A stretch of 64,000 nt of DNA from Capsicum annuum (lineage: Eukaryota > Streptophyta > Magnoliopsida > Solanales > Solanaceae), in contig NC_061114.1 of NCBI RefSeq assembly GCF_002878395.1, positions 141,490,422-141,554,421 on the forward strand, given 5' to 3'. The position numbers and the translations under genes are program-made. The notes beneath the pieces are model-generated. The model did not search any database. It saw only the letters and a program-made list of their open reading frames with translations, and was not told where the DNA came from. Below are positions 12,343-25,588 of this stretch, piece after piece (position 1 is the first letter of the stretch; each line of letters starts with the position of its first letter).

Positions 12343-15300
12343 TGTCATGATCCAAAAAGTAAGGTTCAAGATGGAACTTGTCGCGGCAGGCCTTGAAAAG
12401 CAAGCCTATCATCCAACATTTGTTGTAGCAAGCCTTGACAAGCAAGCCTATCACCAAAATTCATATGAGAAGGGAAAATAATTAAAAACCTAAGAAAAGA
12501 GTTCTAGAATGAAGTCGAATCATACATATACAATAATAGTATAAAAACCATAACAAAGATGCCATAAATCCCCAAATTTGGTATCATAGTGTAAGAACCA
12601 ACTAAATATATCTCAAAGTCAAAATATACAACTGATAGTCTAAAAGGAAATAGTCTATCGCTGGATATGAATAATAAGACATAAACTAATAAAGAGGAGG
12701 TAATAGATCAACTCTAGAAGCATAGATTGACTGCTCCCTAAAGTAGCTATCGTGCGGTACACTCATACCTATATCTGCACCAAAGGTCACAGTAGGGATG
12801 GGTATGATCCACATGTACCCAATAGATATCATAGGCTGACTGAGTAAATTAGAAAGTAAAGCATAGAAAATACACACTATGGACACGTTACCTACAGTAA
12901 AAAATGTCCCAAATAGTAGCCCACATCATCTCCACTAAGAATTCTACAATATTCACAGAAACCAAAAATAAAAGTACAAAAAAAAAGCACAAAGAGATAG
13001 ATATCAAATCAAGAACAAAAGTATAACATAGAATGTACAAAATGTATGAAATACAATGAATATGATGTTGTTCATATGATGATGTGATGTATAAGGTTGT
13101 CTCACAACCTTCGTTTACACATACCAAGCTGTGCTCCCGAGGTAGGATCCATAGGGAGTTCATCAACCCATATATAATCGAATATCCCATACCAATACAA
13201 TATTTATAACTCCTCTCTAACATATAAATCAGTGGAGGGTTTTTATAGATGTCACATTTTCTATCAGAAAAAGTCAGTATTTCCATGGTGGTACCAATGT
13301 TTCATGAATGTGTATGATATAAGGATGTAATACTCACAACCACTGAGAATAAGAATTTCAAAATCCAACCAATATACCAACCATATGAGCCTCAAATATA
13401 TGCTAACAATATATGAATCCAAGATAGTCGATAAACCAATAAACTAAGATATACAAAAATATGTCATTTGATACCACGTAAATACAAACTTAGACATTTT
13501 CCACCAACAAATAACAAATTATATAATTACTACGCCAATATCATCATATAAGACCCCACATGGTCACACATAGCAAATAATGTCTCAAAACTACTATAAC
13601 AACCACACGTGACCCTATATGGGAACACAATAGTAGTAAATCCATATTTATTATTAGTTCCAACACCCATAACCTGATTTTATATCAATATTAATTACCC
13701 ATCCAAGTTCAAAGAAAGTTAAGTCATAACCTACCTCAAATAAAGAAAACCCAATCTGAAAGCCTTTAACATGGAGCCTCCCCTTTACAAATCGAGTCAA
13801 AATCAACTACAACATAGAAATATAAAATGTGCACGTCAAAAATCCAACGATACCTATATATCCTATTTTAGGGTCGGGATTAAAATGGACCCCCAAAATG
13901 GGTTTTCAAAAAAGAAGGCTAAAATTGAAATTTTAGACCCAAAATAAATTACCCATGATCAAAGGAATCCATAGAATAAAAACCAAGTAAAAATAGGTTG
14001 AAACTGGGGTTTAGATCGAAGAATTACTAATTTAGGCCTTCCAAACCAAAATCCCATATTCTACTTGTGGAATTGAGTTTTAACAAGATTTAAATAACAA
14101 GAAACAAACATAAATTATTGAGGTTTGGATTTAAAGCTTACCATAGTTTGAAAATGGAATAAATCTCCCAAAAGCTTTAAAACCTGAAGCTTCAAGTCTT
14201 AAAAATTGTGAAAATTGAGAAAAAGGGTACATATATCACCTAAGGCCCATTAAAGCAGGTCATGGGTGTCTTTAACAGTCATTGCTAAAATGCCCAGGCA
14301 CCGCTAAAGCAGTACCCACACAATGGTGCCAGGGCTGCTTAAGAGAACAGATGACGCTAAAGCGGCAAGCTTGTCGCCAAAGTGGCACTTGGTAGTTGGT
14401 AGGGCTACTTAAGTGCCAAATGGCTGCTAAAGCACCCTCTACTAAAATACCCGAAGGGCCACTTTAGTCACACCATCTTCAATGAATCAGTTGGAGACTT
14501 GGAAAATTCCAAGTCTCTATGAACCCCTTGGAATTCACTCAAAATCCTGAGAATGCAAATGAAAAATGCTACCCTATAAAATTCAATGCTCCAGACTCTA
14601 TGGCGATATTGAGTTTTTGAAAAAAATGACATTTTCACAAATTTGACCCCGAAACCCCATTTCACAACTTTTTGAATCGATAATCAAAATTAGATACAAA
14701 GATGTAAAACCATATAAATCATGTTACCAACCTAAAATCGACGCTCTTAATCTGCTGTCATAGTCCATTTTACTATCTAATGCACTAAACAATAAACATT
14801 GATCAAAGTCAACCAATAAGCTTTTTTAACCACCCAAAATCACAATCTCACACAAATCACACCAAAATACATTGAGAACCATTCCACTCATCCACACACT
14901 CCATAAATACCACAAAACAATCACGGAGAGGGGAAAAATAGTCAGATCATATAGAAATAAATAAGTCATAAAAAATACCAAAGGTCTACTCATTACAAAT
15001 TTATAAGGAAAGAGAAGAATTTGATAGGGTAAATCAATCCACAATGATCAAGAAGTGTTGAATTATATTACCTTAGCCTGAATGGATGATTTCCCAGAAT
15101 TTCCACACTCCAAGCTCCAATAATGGTTGAAAAAAGGTTTTGACTCATAATTTTAGTCAAAAATTATGAAAAGCAAAATGAGTATTCTTGAAAAATAAGA
15201 AACATCAAGTTATAAGCACATAGACAATGATTATACAAGAAAAATTCATTAAGAATCATCAAAATCGAAGCTTCTTAGCTCCCAAAATGTCAAAAATATG

Positions 15301-15950
15301 AAATAGGCCCAGTTTGGGTCTTATACTCAGTGATGGCCGCTAAAGCGACAGTTTGACAACTAAATCAATCTTTTCAGGTGATAAAAATACTACTAAAGTT
15401 ATCAAATGGCCTCTTTAGCAGTTCTTCAAATGGTCAACGGCCTCTAAAGTGGACACACTAACACCAACAACCTTCAAAACTTATTTTTGATGATCAAAAC
15501 TCATCCAAACCCCAATAAACATGAACCATTAGTGCAAATTGATCGATCATAAAACTTGTTTCGGATCCAATGGAGTCATGAGATTTAGGAAAAATATCAC
15601 TTACAATAAATTAACTCCCGAAAAACTCTTTTTGGTAATTTTAACTAATTTTTGTGTAAACACTTAAAAGAAAATACAAAGTCTTGGGATCCAACTAACT
15701 ATGCTACTAACGTAAAATTGGCATCAATGATGCCACTAAAATTTCCATCTAAGGTTGCTGTGATAAAATATGGGTCTCATACCTAAAAATTTATGCCAAA
15801 CAAAATCCAACCAATAGCCCAAAATGAGTTCAGAAGCCTCAGGATCCAAATCAAGGATTCCCCTTGACTAAATAACCAATATGGAGCTAAAAACACTATC
15901 AAATTTCTCATTTGAGGTCATTTACTAGGATTTTTGGTTCGACATCCATT
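12343..15950 (-). repeat. E4 5' LTR (family C); far boundary uncertain
   Basis: The inner end is exact: on the minus strand the LTR ends GGATCATGACA two bases before the primer binding site. The outer end is not defined, because no clear TG terminus or target duplication was found, so 15950 is only where the separate repeat R begins to be shared with copy Y. It contains exact GCTAAAGC motifs at 14303, 14356, 14426 and 15339, plus degenerate ones. A second copy is split over 25589-26462 and 35455-37004 by element G. Open frames inside (12888-13286, 14468-14665, 14826-15044, all minus) look like chance frames in LTR sequence. Confidence 0.6.
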
Positions 15951-16966
15951 CCTTAATAATGATAACTTTAAAGTAGAAAAATGAGCCTAAAATCCAAAGG
16001 AGCTGCTTGATAACCAAACTGGTAGTTCCAGCAAGTTATTATGACCTGTAGCCACTGTGGGAAGCTGAAAATGCCAAAAATATGCATAAATTGAGGAAAT
16101 GACCTAGATAGTTATTACAATATCAACTACTAAAAGAACTTTTATTCAAGAGAGTCAATGGATAGAACGATCTTGAAAGAACAAGGTACTGGGCCTATAT
16201 TTCCTGAGCATGATTTCCAAGATAACCACTAAGAATAAACAATGATTTCACCAAAGGTATCCCCTTTTCACCAACTTCCATACTTCACTTTCCTAATAGC
16301 CAGTACTCAACCTCAACAACCAGATGGCCTTCAACTAAAATGAGAACGACTATTGTATGCAAATCCAAACCACCACACACTGACATCACAATAAAATAAA
16401 CACAAACAAGAAAGAACTCAACAAGCTAAAGGCCACCCAAGGCATGAGCTATACCACCAACTCCCAATTTTAAATCTAACATTACTTTGCCTCGTTAAAT
16501 TGGATATCTACAATGAACTACATAGAATATCATCTTATCCTAACCATGCAATCATATCGAACTAACCTTAAGAGACTGAAGCTGATCAATCTAAAATCCA
16601 TATCGGCAAACGTATGAATAAGTCCATATGATGATACTTGAATATATAATTTGAGATGATCAAAACTTGCAGTCTCTTGCCAAGGATGCAACTAGTCCAA
16701 ATGACTATAAAACCCAGTAATCAGGAATCCAAAGCACAAACTCTTAAAATCAAATGATCCTCTCTAGCGTGTCCCACAAACTAAGGGTGAAACCATGTTA
16801 TGTCCAAATTGAGCACACCTTTCCTGCTATGATGGCAATCAAAAATTCTGATGAAAACTGAGAATCAAGATCAAGAGCTGTAAAAATAATACCATGTGCC
16901 AATGGACTATCATTTGGGAATCTATCAAGAATACCCTATCTAAACTAAAGAAAATTGAGTCAGTAG
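15951..16966. repeat. Repeat R, copy X (unassigned sequence flanking the E3 LTR)
   Basis: About 1 kb lying between family C LTR sequence and the end of the E3 3' LTR. The same sequence is at 19804-20810 and 37005-37964. I recognise no coding domain on either strand. On the minus strand one stretch (about 16840-16960) is loosely open, but it is broken in all copies. It could be the U3 end of the family C LTR or an older element into which E3 inserted. Confidence 0.55.
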
Positions 16967-19227
16967 TATCACAACCTAAATTAGGGTCTAGTCGTGTTGG
17001 GTTCCTCAAGTCCAACAAGGATCGATAACCACCCCCAATACCCAACCATAACCGCCTTGTACCCTATGTCTGATGAATTTTGAACCTATAAAAAGATAAA
17101 ATGATTAATACTCAAGGACAATAATGGAGTCCATAACCATAACCAACCAATTATAGAATCAAATATCCAATCAGTGTCATCCCTAATACCAATACCAAAG
17201 CAAAGGTTGACATAAATACTGACGCCACCCTTGCCCAAAGTAGTTACATAAACCCTCTAACCAAAAATAAAGAATATTCTTTCCAGACATTTCCTCGACC
17301 ATAGCCAACACCAAAGCCCAAGAAATAATCAAAAGTATGAAAAGATTTCCATAGCATGAAATGGAGTTTTTTCGAGTATGGAAGATCACCACTTCAGTCT
17401 GACACAAATGTTGTCCCCAAATCCAATCACTTAGCAAGAGACGTAGTATGGCTGGTTTCTGTATCACGTGATACAACGACTAAAGACAAGTTAGCAGGTG
17501 AAAGATAGCATGTAATCAAGAATAAGGGTAAAATAATTCCATTATTCAAAACCAAAGTAAATAAACATATGAAATCACATACATATATACATATATACCA
17601 TGCTGGGAAAGGGAACTGTGTTTAGCATGCACTTAAAACTTTAACCTAGGCTATGCAGCTTGACTGTCCAAAACCACCCACGAGCTATATGGATCCAGTG
17701 TTACACCTTGAACAGGCCCCAGTGCATGTCTCACACGAACTGGAGATATCATAGGGGATGGGGATTCTCGTGTACCATTCTTCCTCCACGATACATATAT
17801 ACAAGAATAACTTAGGGGATTCCTGTGTACCCCTCAAGTATATGGTCACCATAACCAATCTTCATGTCGGCGAACATGAGTTTCTAGTGCCTATCTAACG
17901 GACTCACACCTTTACGGTTAGTTATCACAACCCACTATTATTGTCCAATTAAATCATTTAACACATAACCAAACTACAAATTCTAAAATTAATTGCCAAG
18001 GCATTATGTAGTGGTATCGTCATACTGACTATAGCTTGCAAGCAATGTCATTATCCAATACCTAGGGGATTCCATGTACTCCATAAGATTTCCAATCAAC
18101 CAAAGCCATGGATAGCAAGGCCTTTCCAATTAATTTAATTCAATCAAACCATTTTTGGGTTCTATTACCATATTATGCAATACAAGAATTTCAATAAATG
18201 TCAAACTATGTGACAAAAGACATTCCCATTGGTATTTTAATAAACATGTTGAGGGCATCGAGTTTCCAAAACCAAAAACCAAGAACCAATTAACCACTCC
18301 CATTCAGCCACATGTTCAAACCAATATTATAATATGAAAAGCCATCAATAGAACATGGAAAATGTTATCCAACCAAGAATAATCAAAACCCCAAAATATT
18401 TTTAAAAGCCAACACAAACCCCCTATAATGCCATGGAAACCATTAAGTAAAACATGATTTTAGTTTAACTAGAAATGAGGGAGTAGTAACATTCCTTAGA
18501 TACCAAAGAAGACGGAGAGAAACCACCCCTGAGAGCCTAAATTTACTACTTTGAGGAAACCCTAGCCTCTTTTTTATCCAAGAGCTTGAGATATATTTAA
18601 GAGTGTTTTAAGAATGTTCGATTTAGGAATATTATTTTGATAAAGTCCCAAGAGTATTTTAAGTGTTGAGTCAAAAGTGGTGAAGAGGGTAAATGTCTCG
18701 AATACCCCTATCTTGAACTGGAAAAATTCCCATAGGTGGGTATAATTGGACCCTTCCAGTTGTACCTACTTCATACACGTGGTAACATCCTATCTTACCC
18801 AAAATAGAAAGTTAGAAATCCGCACACTGTCCACCATACGACTTCTCTTGCCCCACTCGTACCCATAACATATGAGTAGTACCCATAAATTGTATCCACG
18901 ACAGAATCAAAGGGGTTGGACACTGGACTACGTACGAATACACCTTACCACTCGTACCCTATCCTTACAAATCTTAGTATGCCACTCATACTCAAAGCCA
19001 AGTTAAGTTACCCAGTTTAAGATTAAGTGAAGGACCAACCCAATGACACTTCACCAACTATATGACTCGTACCCCCTAATAGAAACCTGACCACCAAACA
19101 CTGGACATCCTATGAGTTGGGTTAACTAACCCTTACTGCCACCATACAACTCGTATGATGAGTGGTATCAAGAACAAAAGGGTCAAGACTCAGGAAATTT
19201 CCAGGGGACAAAACATAGGGTGTTTCA
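16967..19227 (-). repeat. E3 3' LTR copy X (family A-like, minus strand)
   Basis: On the minus strand it runs from TGAAACACCC (19227) to AGGTTGTGATA (16967); length 2261. The end looks like GGGTCGTGACA with C-to-T changes. Two further full copies have almost the same length: 20811-23072 (2262) and 37965-40227 (2263). It contains near-palindromic TACGA-N-TCGTA type motifs. It is preceded on its own strand by a polypurine tract (19228-19240) and integrase remnants, so it is a 3' LTR. Confidence 0.82.
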
Positions 19228-19240
19228 ATTCTTCCCCACT
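19228..19240 (-). other. E3 copy X polypurine tract
   Basis: The minus strand reads AGTGGGGAAGAAT immediately before the LTR start TGAAACACC. Copy Z has AGTGGGGCAGAAT at 40228-40240. Confidence 0.65.
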
Positions 19241-19803
19241 TGGATCATTAATCCTCAAATAATGGAATAAGGCAGTACAACCATGATTTACACCCAAACA
19301 AGCATGATTTACACACAAACTGCTATCTCTAACCATTAACTAAGTTAGAACATAAAGATGTAAGGAAGTCAATCTTTTCTTTAATAAAGTTTGAAAATAA
19401 AGACGTTAAGAAACACGCATAACTTCAACATAAATCTTTAAAGAAGAAAACATGAATGGATACTTGGACTTTATGTGCTATTCAGCTTCCCAAGTAGCCT
19501 TTCCAACCTATAGGTTCCTCCATAGAACCTTTATCGAGGCCATATCCTTGGTCTACAATCGACAAACTAATGATCTAAGATCTCAATTGGGATCTCTTCA
19601 TAAGATAGGGAATTCAAAATACCAATATCCTTGATAAGCATAATTTGAGACGAATCATCCATACACTTTCTTAACATAGAGAAAAGGAAAACCGGGTGAA
19701 TGGAGCTCAAATTAGAAGGCAACTCCAACTCATACGCAACATTACCAACCCTCTTCACAAAGTACCGACCAATATACCAGGGACTGAGCTTCTTTTTATT
19801 ACT
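19241..19803 (-). pseudogene. E3 copy X: integrase C-terminal fragment cut by duplication breakpoint
   Basis: The minus strand reads KLSPWYIGRYFVKRVGNVAYELEL, then HPVFLFSMLRKC and ILNSLSYEEIPIEILD, the end of a chromovirus integrase, as in copies Y (23400-23670) and Z (40547-40816). The sequence upstream of KLSPWYIG is not integrase but repeat R, so the 98-codon frame at 19567-19863 is a chimera made by the rearrangement. The breakpoint lies at 19803-19806. Confidence 0.8.
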
Positions 19804-20810
19804 AATGATAATTCTAAAGTAGAAAAATAAGCCTAAAATCCAAAGTAGCTGCTTGATAACCAAACTGGTAGTTCCACTAAGTCATAATGACCTGTAGCCA
19901 CTGTGGGAAGCTGAAAATGTCAAAAATATGCAAAAATTGAGAAAATGACTAAGATGGTTATTACAATATCAACTACTAAAATGACTTTTATTCATGAGAG
20001 TCAATGGATAGAACGATCTTGAAAGAACAAGGTACTGGGCCTATATTCCCAGAGCATGATTCCCAAGATAACCACTAAGAATAAGCAACGGTTTCACCAA
20101 AGGTATCTCTTTTTCATCAACTTCCTTACTTCACTTTCTAAATAGCCAGTACTCAACCTTAACATCCAGATGGCCTTCAATTAAACTGAGAACGACTAAT
20201 GTATGTAAATCCAAACCCCAACACACTAACATCACAATAATATAAACACAAATAAGAAAGAACTCAATGAGATAAAAGCCACCCAAGGCATGAGCCATAA
20301 CACCAACTCCAAATTCCAAATCCAACATTCCTTTACCTCGTTAAATTAGATATCTACTATGAACTAAATAGAATATCATTTGATCCTAACCATGACATCA
20401 TATCAAACTAAACTTAAGAGACTATAGCTGATCAATCTAAAATCCATACCAGCGAGCGTATGAATAAGTCCATATGATGATACTTGGATATATAATTTAA
20501 GATGATTAAAACTTGCAATCTCTTGCCAAGGCTGCAACTAGTCCAAATGACCATGAAAACCAATAATCAGGATTCAAAGCACAAACTCTTGAACTTAAAT
20601 AATCCTCTCTAGAATGTCCCACAAACTAAAGATGGAACTATGTTAAGTCCAAATTGAGCACACCTTTCCTGCTATGATGGAAATCGAAAATTCTAATGAA
20701 AACTGAGAATCAAGGTCAAGAGCAGTAAAAAAATACCATGTGCCAATGGACTATCATTCGAGTATCTATCAAGAATACCCTATCTAAACTAAAGAAAATT
20801 GAGTCAGTAG
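19804..20810. repeat. Repeat R, copy Y
   Basis: Begins at the rearrangement breakpoint with text matching 15956 onward (AATGATAA then AAAGTAGAAAAAT) and runs to the end of LTR copy Y. The order and spacing are the same as copy X. No gene recognised. Confidence 0.65.
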
Positions 20811-23072
20811 TATCACAACCTAAACTAGGGTCTAGTCGTCTTGGGTGCTTCAAGTCCAACAAGGATCGATAACCACCCCCAATACCCAACCATAACCACC
20901 TTGTACTCCATGTCTGATGAATTTTAAACATATAAAAAGATAAAATGGTTAATACTCAAGGACAATAATAGAGTCCATAACCATAACCAACAAATAATAC
21001 AATCAAATATCCAATTAGTGTCAGCCCCAATACCAATACCAATGCCAAGGTTGACCCCAATACTGACACTACCCATGCCCAAAGTAGTTATATAAACTCT
21101 CTAACCTAAAACAAAGAACATTCGTTCAGGATATTCCCTCGACCATAGACAACACTAAAGCCTAAGAACTAATCAAAAGTATGAAAAGATTTCCATAGCA
21201 TGAAATGGAGTTTTTTCAATATGGAAGATCACCACTTCAGTCTGACACAAATGTTGTCCCTAAATCCAATCACTAAGCAAGAGGAGTAGTATGGCCGGTT
21301 TCTATATCACGTGATACAATGCCTTAAGATAGGTTAGCAGGTGAAAGCCAACATGTAATCAAGAATAAGGATAAAATAATTCCATTATTCCAAACCAAAG
21401 TAAATAAACATATGTAATCAGATACATATATACATATATGCCATGCCGGGAAAAGGAACTGTGTTTAGCATGCACTTAAAACTTTAACTTAGGCTATGCA
21501 GCTTGACTTTCCAAAACCCCCCACGGGTTGTATGGGTCCAGTGTTACCCCCTGAATAGGCCCTAGTGCATGTATCGCATGAACAAGAGATATCATAGGGG
21601 ATGGGGATTCCCGTGTACCATTCTCCCTCCACGGTACATATATACAAGTATAACTCAGGGGATTCTTGTGTAGCCTACAAGTATATGGTCACCATGACCA
21701 ACCCTCATGTTGGCGAACATTAGTTTCCAGTGTCTGTCCATCGGACTCACACCTTTACGGTTAGCTATCACAACCCGCCATTATTGTCCAATTAAAACAT
21801 TTAACACATAACCAAACTACAAATTCTAGAATTAATTACCAAGGCATTATGTAGTGGTATCGTGATACCGACTATAGCTTGCAAGTAATGTCATTATCCA
21901 ATACCTAGTGGATTCTCATGTACCCCACAAGATTTCTAATCAACCAAAGCCAAGGATAGAAAGGCCTTTCCAAATAATTTAATTCAATCAAACCATTTTA
22001 AGGTTCTATTACCATATTATGCAATACAAGGATTTCAATAAAAGTCAAACTATGTAACAAAAAACATTCTCATTGGTATTTTAACAAACATGTTGAGGGC
22101 ATAGAGTTTCCAAAACCAAAAACCAAGAACCAATTAACCGCTCCCATTCAACCACATTTTCAAACCAATATTATAACATGAAAACCTATCAATAGAACAT
22201 GGAAAACATTATCCAACAAAGAATAATCAAAACCCCAACATATATTTAAAAACCAAGACAAACCCACTATAATGCCATGAAAATCATTAAGTAAAACATG
22301 CTTTTAATTTAACTAGAAATGAGGAAGGAGTAACATTCCTTAGATACCAAAGAAGACTGAGAGAAACCACCCTTGAGAGCCTTAATTTACCACTTTGAGG
22401 AAACCCTAGCCTCTTTTCGAACCAAGAGCTGGAGAGATATTTAAGAGTGTTTGATTTAGGAATAGTACATTGATAAAAACCCAAGAGTATTTTAAGTCGT
22501 TGAGTCGAAAGAGGTGAAGAGGGTAAGTGTCCCAAATACCCTTAACTTGAACTAGTAAAATTCCCATAGGTGGGTACAAGTGGAACCCTCCAGTCGTACC
22601 CACATCATACATGTGGTACCATCCTATCATACCTAAAATAAAAAGTTGGAAATCCGCACACTATCCACCATACGACTCTTCTTGCCCCACTCGTACCCAT
22701 AACATATGAGTAGTACTCGTAAGTTGTATCCACGACAAAATCAAAGGGGTTAGGCACTGGACTACGTACGATTACACCTTACCACTCATACCCTATCCTT
22801 ATAAATCCTAGCAAGCCATTCATACTCAGAGCCAAGTTAAGTTACCCAGTTTAAGATTAAGCGAAGGACCAACCCAATGGCCTTTCACCAACTATATGAT
22901 GCGTACCCCTAACCATAACCATAATAAAAACCTAACCACCAAATAATGAACACCGTATGAGTTAGGTTAACCGACCCTTACCGTCACCATACAACTCATA
23001 TGATGAGTGGTATCAAGAATAAAAGGGTCAAGACTCAGGAAATTTCCAGGAGAAAAAACCTAGGGTGTTTCA
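20811..23072 (-). repeat. E3 3' LTR copy Y
   Basis: Full-length 2262-base copy, minus-strand start TGAAACACCC at 23072 and end AGGTTGTGATA at 20811. Colinear with copies X and Z. Shares with Z a CCATAACCATAATA stretch (about 22910) that is absent from X. Confidence 0.82.
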
Positions 23073-24589
23073 ATTATACCCCACTTGGATCATTAATCCT
23101 CAAATGATGGAATAAGGCAGTACAACTATGATTTACATCCCAACTCATCAGCTCTAACTATTTACTAAGTTAGAAAATAAAGATGTAAGGAAGTCAATCT
23201 TTCCTTTAATAAAGTTTGAAAGCAAAGACATTATGAAAAATGCATAAGTTCAATATGAATTTTTGAAGTAGAAAACATGAATGGATACTTGTAACTTATA
23301 TGCTATTCAACTTCCCAAGTAGCCTCTCCAACCTATAGGTTCCTCCATATAATCTTTATCGAGGCTACATCCTTGGTATATAATCCATGAACTAATGATC
23401 TAAGATCTCAATTGGGATCTCTTCATAAGATAGGGAATTCAAAATACCAATATCCATGATTGGCATAATTTGAGATGAATCACCCATATACTTTCTTAAC
23501 ATAAAGAAAAGAAACACAAGGTGTATGGAGCTCAAACTAAAAGACAACTCCAAATCATATGCAACATTACCAACCCTCTTCAAAACAAAGTATAGACCAA
23601 TATACCTAGGATTGAGCTTCCTCTTATTACTAAACCGCATCACTCCCTTCATGTGACATACATTTAACAATACCTAGTTCCGAACATCAAACTTGAACTC
23701 TCTTTCCCTAACATCTGCATAGGACTTTTGGCATCTTTAGGCAGTCTTAAGTCTATCTTGAATCACCTTCACCTTCTTCATGTCTTGGTGAACATAATCC
23801 AGTCCATACATCTTTGCCTCACCAACCTCAAACCACCCAATAATAGACCTATATCTCCTGCCATACAATGCTTCAAATGGGGCCAGCCCAATTCTAGAGT
23901 GGTATCTATTATTAGAAGCTAACTATATAAGAGGTAAATGCTTAACCCAACTATCGTCATTGTCAATCACACAATCTCTAAGCAAGTCTTTCAACATCAG
24001 AATAGTCCTTTCCGTTTGCCCATCTAATTGTAGGTGAAAAGCAGTACTAAGACTTACCTTGGTCCCCAAGCCTTTTTGTAACGACTGCCAAAAGTAAGAT
24101 CAAAACTGCGTATTATGATTCGAGATGATAGAAAGAGGTACCCTATATAACTTTAAGATCTCATGGAGATGCAACCTTGCATAATTCTCAGTCGAGAAGT
24201 TAGTCCTCACTGGAAAAAAGTGAGCTGACTTTGTCAACCTATCAATGATGCCCCAAACCGAATAAAATTGGTTCTTAGATTAAGAAATTTCAATAATGAA
24301 ATCCATGTTGATCACTTCCCACTTATATTCAGGCAACTTAATTTCTTGATAAAATCCCCCAAGCCTTATGTGCTCAACTTTCACTTGCTGACACACTATA
24401 AACTTGGACACAAAATAAACCATATATATTTCCATATTGTTCCATCAATACATCTCCATAAGGTCACGATACATTATCTTTGAACCAGGATGAACAATCT
24501 AGCACAACTTATGTGCTTAAGCCAAGACCCTTTCTCATAAACCATTGGTGTTGGGAACATATAATCTTCCTTGGTGATGCAAGGTACCA
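23073..24589 (-). pseudogene. E3 copy Y: integrase, decayed, ending at F insertion
   Basis: From the F junction at 24589 downward the minus strand reads the zinc-binding region (about 24360-24480), the integrase core (about 23730-24300), then KRVGNVAYDLELSFSLSS and LSYEEIPIEILDH (23392-23670), then the 3' end before the LTR. Stops and shifts throughout. Length from LTR to F junction is the same as in copy Z (1517 bases). The far end is the TACCA target base set at 24585-24589 followed by the F LTR. Confidence 0.82.
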
Positions 24590-25357
24590 TGATACAATAC
24601 AAATAAGGATGGCACCAAAACATCATAAAAATAGTCCACAAATAAGAACAATCCAAGGACCAAATGGGGTCCAACTCTTAAGTTTGAGAACAAGCATAAG
24701 ATGACAAGATGTAAGGTGTTCAATACCTATTTTCAGCCAACCCAAACTAAGTTAACCAACAATAAGATGAGAATACAAAATGAACAACAATAACATTGAA
24801 ACAACAACAAACACATGGTTACAAAATCCACAACACTACACGATTTCAATGAAACAAAGCGGATAGATTGATAGACTACATGAAGGTCTAATCTTAAGAA
24901 CCCAAGAGCCTATTCCACTCTTGGACCCTTAACACTATGCACAACAATGCACCTATCTCTTACATTGAAACTAGAGGGACCTCAATCTCCTAAGCATCCA
25001 ATGTTTCCAAGCTTGAATCCAACACGAGTGATTCCACACTCAAGTTGATTTCCCTAGTTACAATTTTAGCCAAAGAGGGCCATTCTCTCAAGAGTGATGT
25101 TTCTAAGTGTTACACTTTCATATTCAATAAAAACTAACGAATGAAACCCGTAAAAGGTACTATTTATTGCTATTATAAAAATAGAAGCTAATCAAAAGGT
25201 CCTTTTAATGAAATGTGACCAAGGGAGCCCTTGGAGTGCAAGATTAGGGTAGAGTTTGGTGTGATACAAGGCCTTCTCCATACTTTACTTGGATACTATG
25301 TTGGATAGGTCCAATACATTCTCACATACGTGAATCCTCGTGGTCGTACATGTATCA
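24590..25357 (-). repeat. F element 3' LTR, copy Y
   Basis: The minus strand starts TGATACATGT at 25357 and ends GTATTGTATCA at 24590, TG...CA with TGATAC/GTATCA inverted termini; 768 bases. It matches 41745-42517 and sits at exactly the same integrase position, next to the same TGGTA target bases. It was therefore duplicated with its host rather than inserted independently. Confidence 0.82.
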
Positions 25358-25588
25358 TCTTCCTCTTTTTGAAAAAGATTTGACCTTGAATCCATACCTT
25401 GCAAAATTAAGAGAAGACACACAAGCACACATCTTCATGACATGAGGGTTTGGGTTAGCTAAAATAATAACATTAACACGCCATGCCGAGGTGGAAAAAA
25501 CTTGAACTATGTCCATGGGTCCTTTGTATTAAACATAGACAAACTATTCTAAATGTTACAAAAGAACTGGCTCGAATATATATCAAAA
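25358..25588 (-). mobile_element. F element internal fragment, copy Y (truncated)
   Basis: About 230 bases matching 42518-42755, starting with the minus-strand polypurine tract AAAAAGAGGAAGA at 25358-25370. It breaks off at about 25588-25594 and joins family C LTR sequence equivalent to position 13540. This is the second rearrangement breakpoint. Confidence 0.75.

Noticed and set aside
12364..12455. Imperfect repeat of GCAAGCCTTGA(A/C)AAGCAAGCC as a possible satellite or array
   Set aside because: Only two imperfect units inside an LTR; not an array, and CRISPR is not expected in this genome.
12888..13286. 132-codon minus-strand hydrophobic frame
   Set aside because: Within the family C LTR of E4, with no recognisable domain; likely chance in AT-rich sequence.
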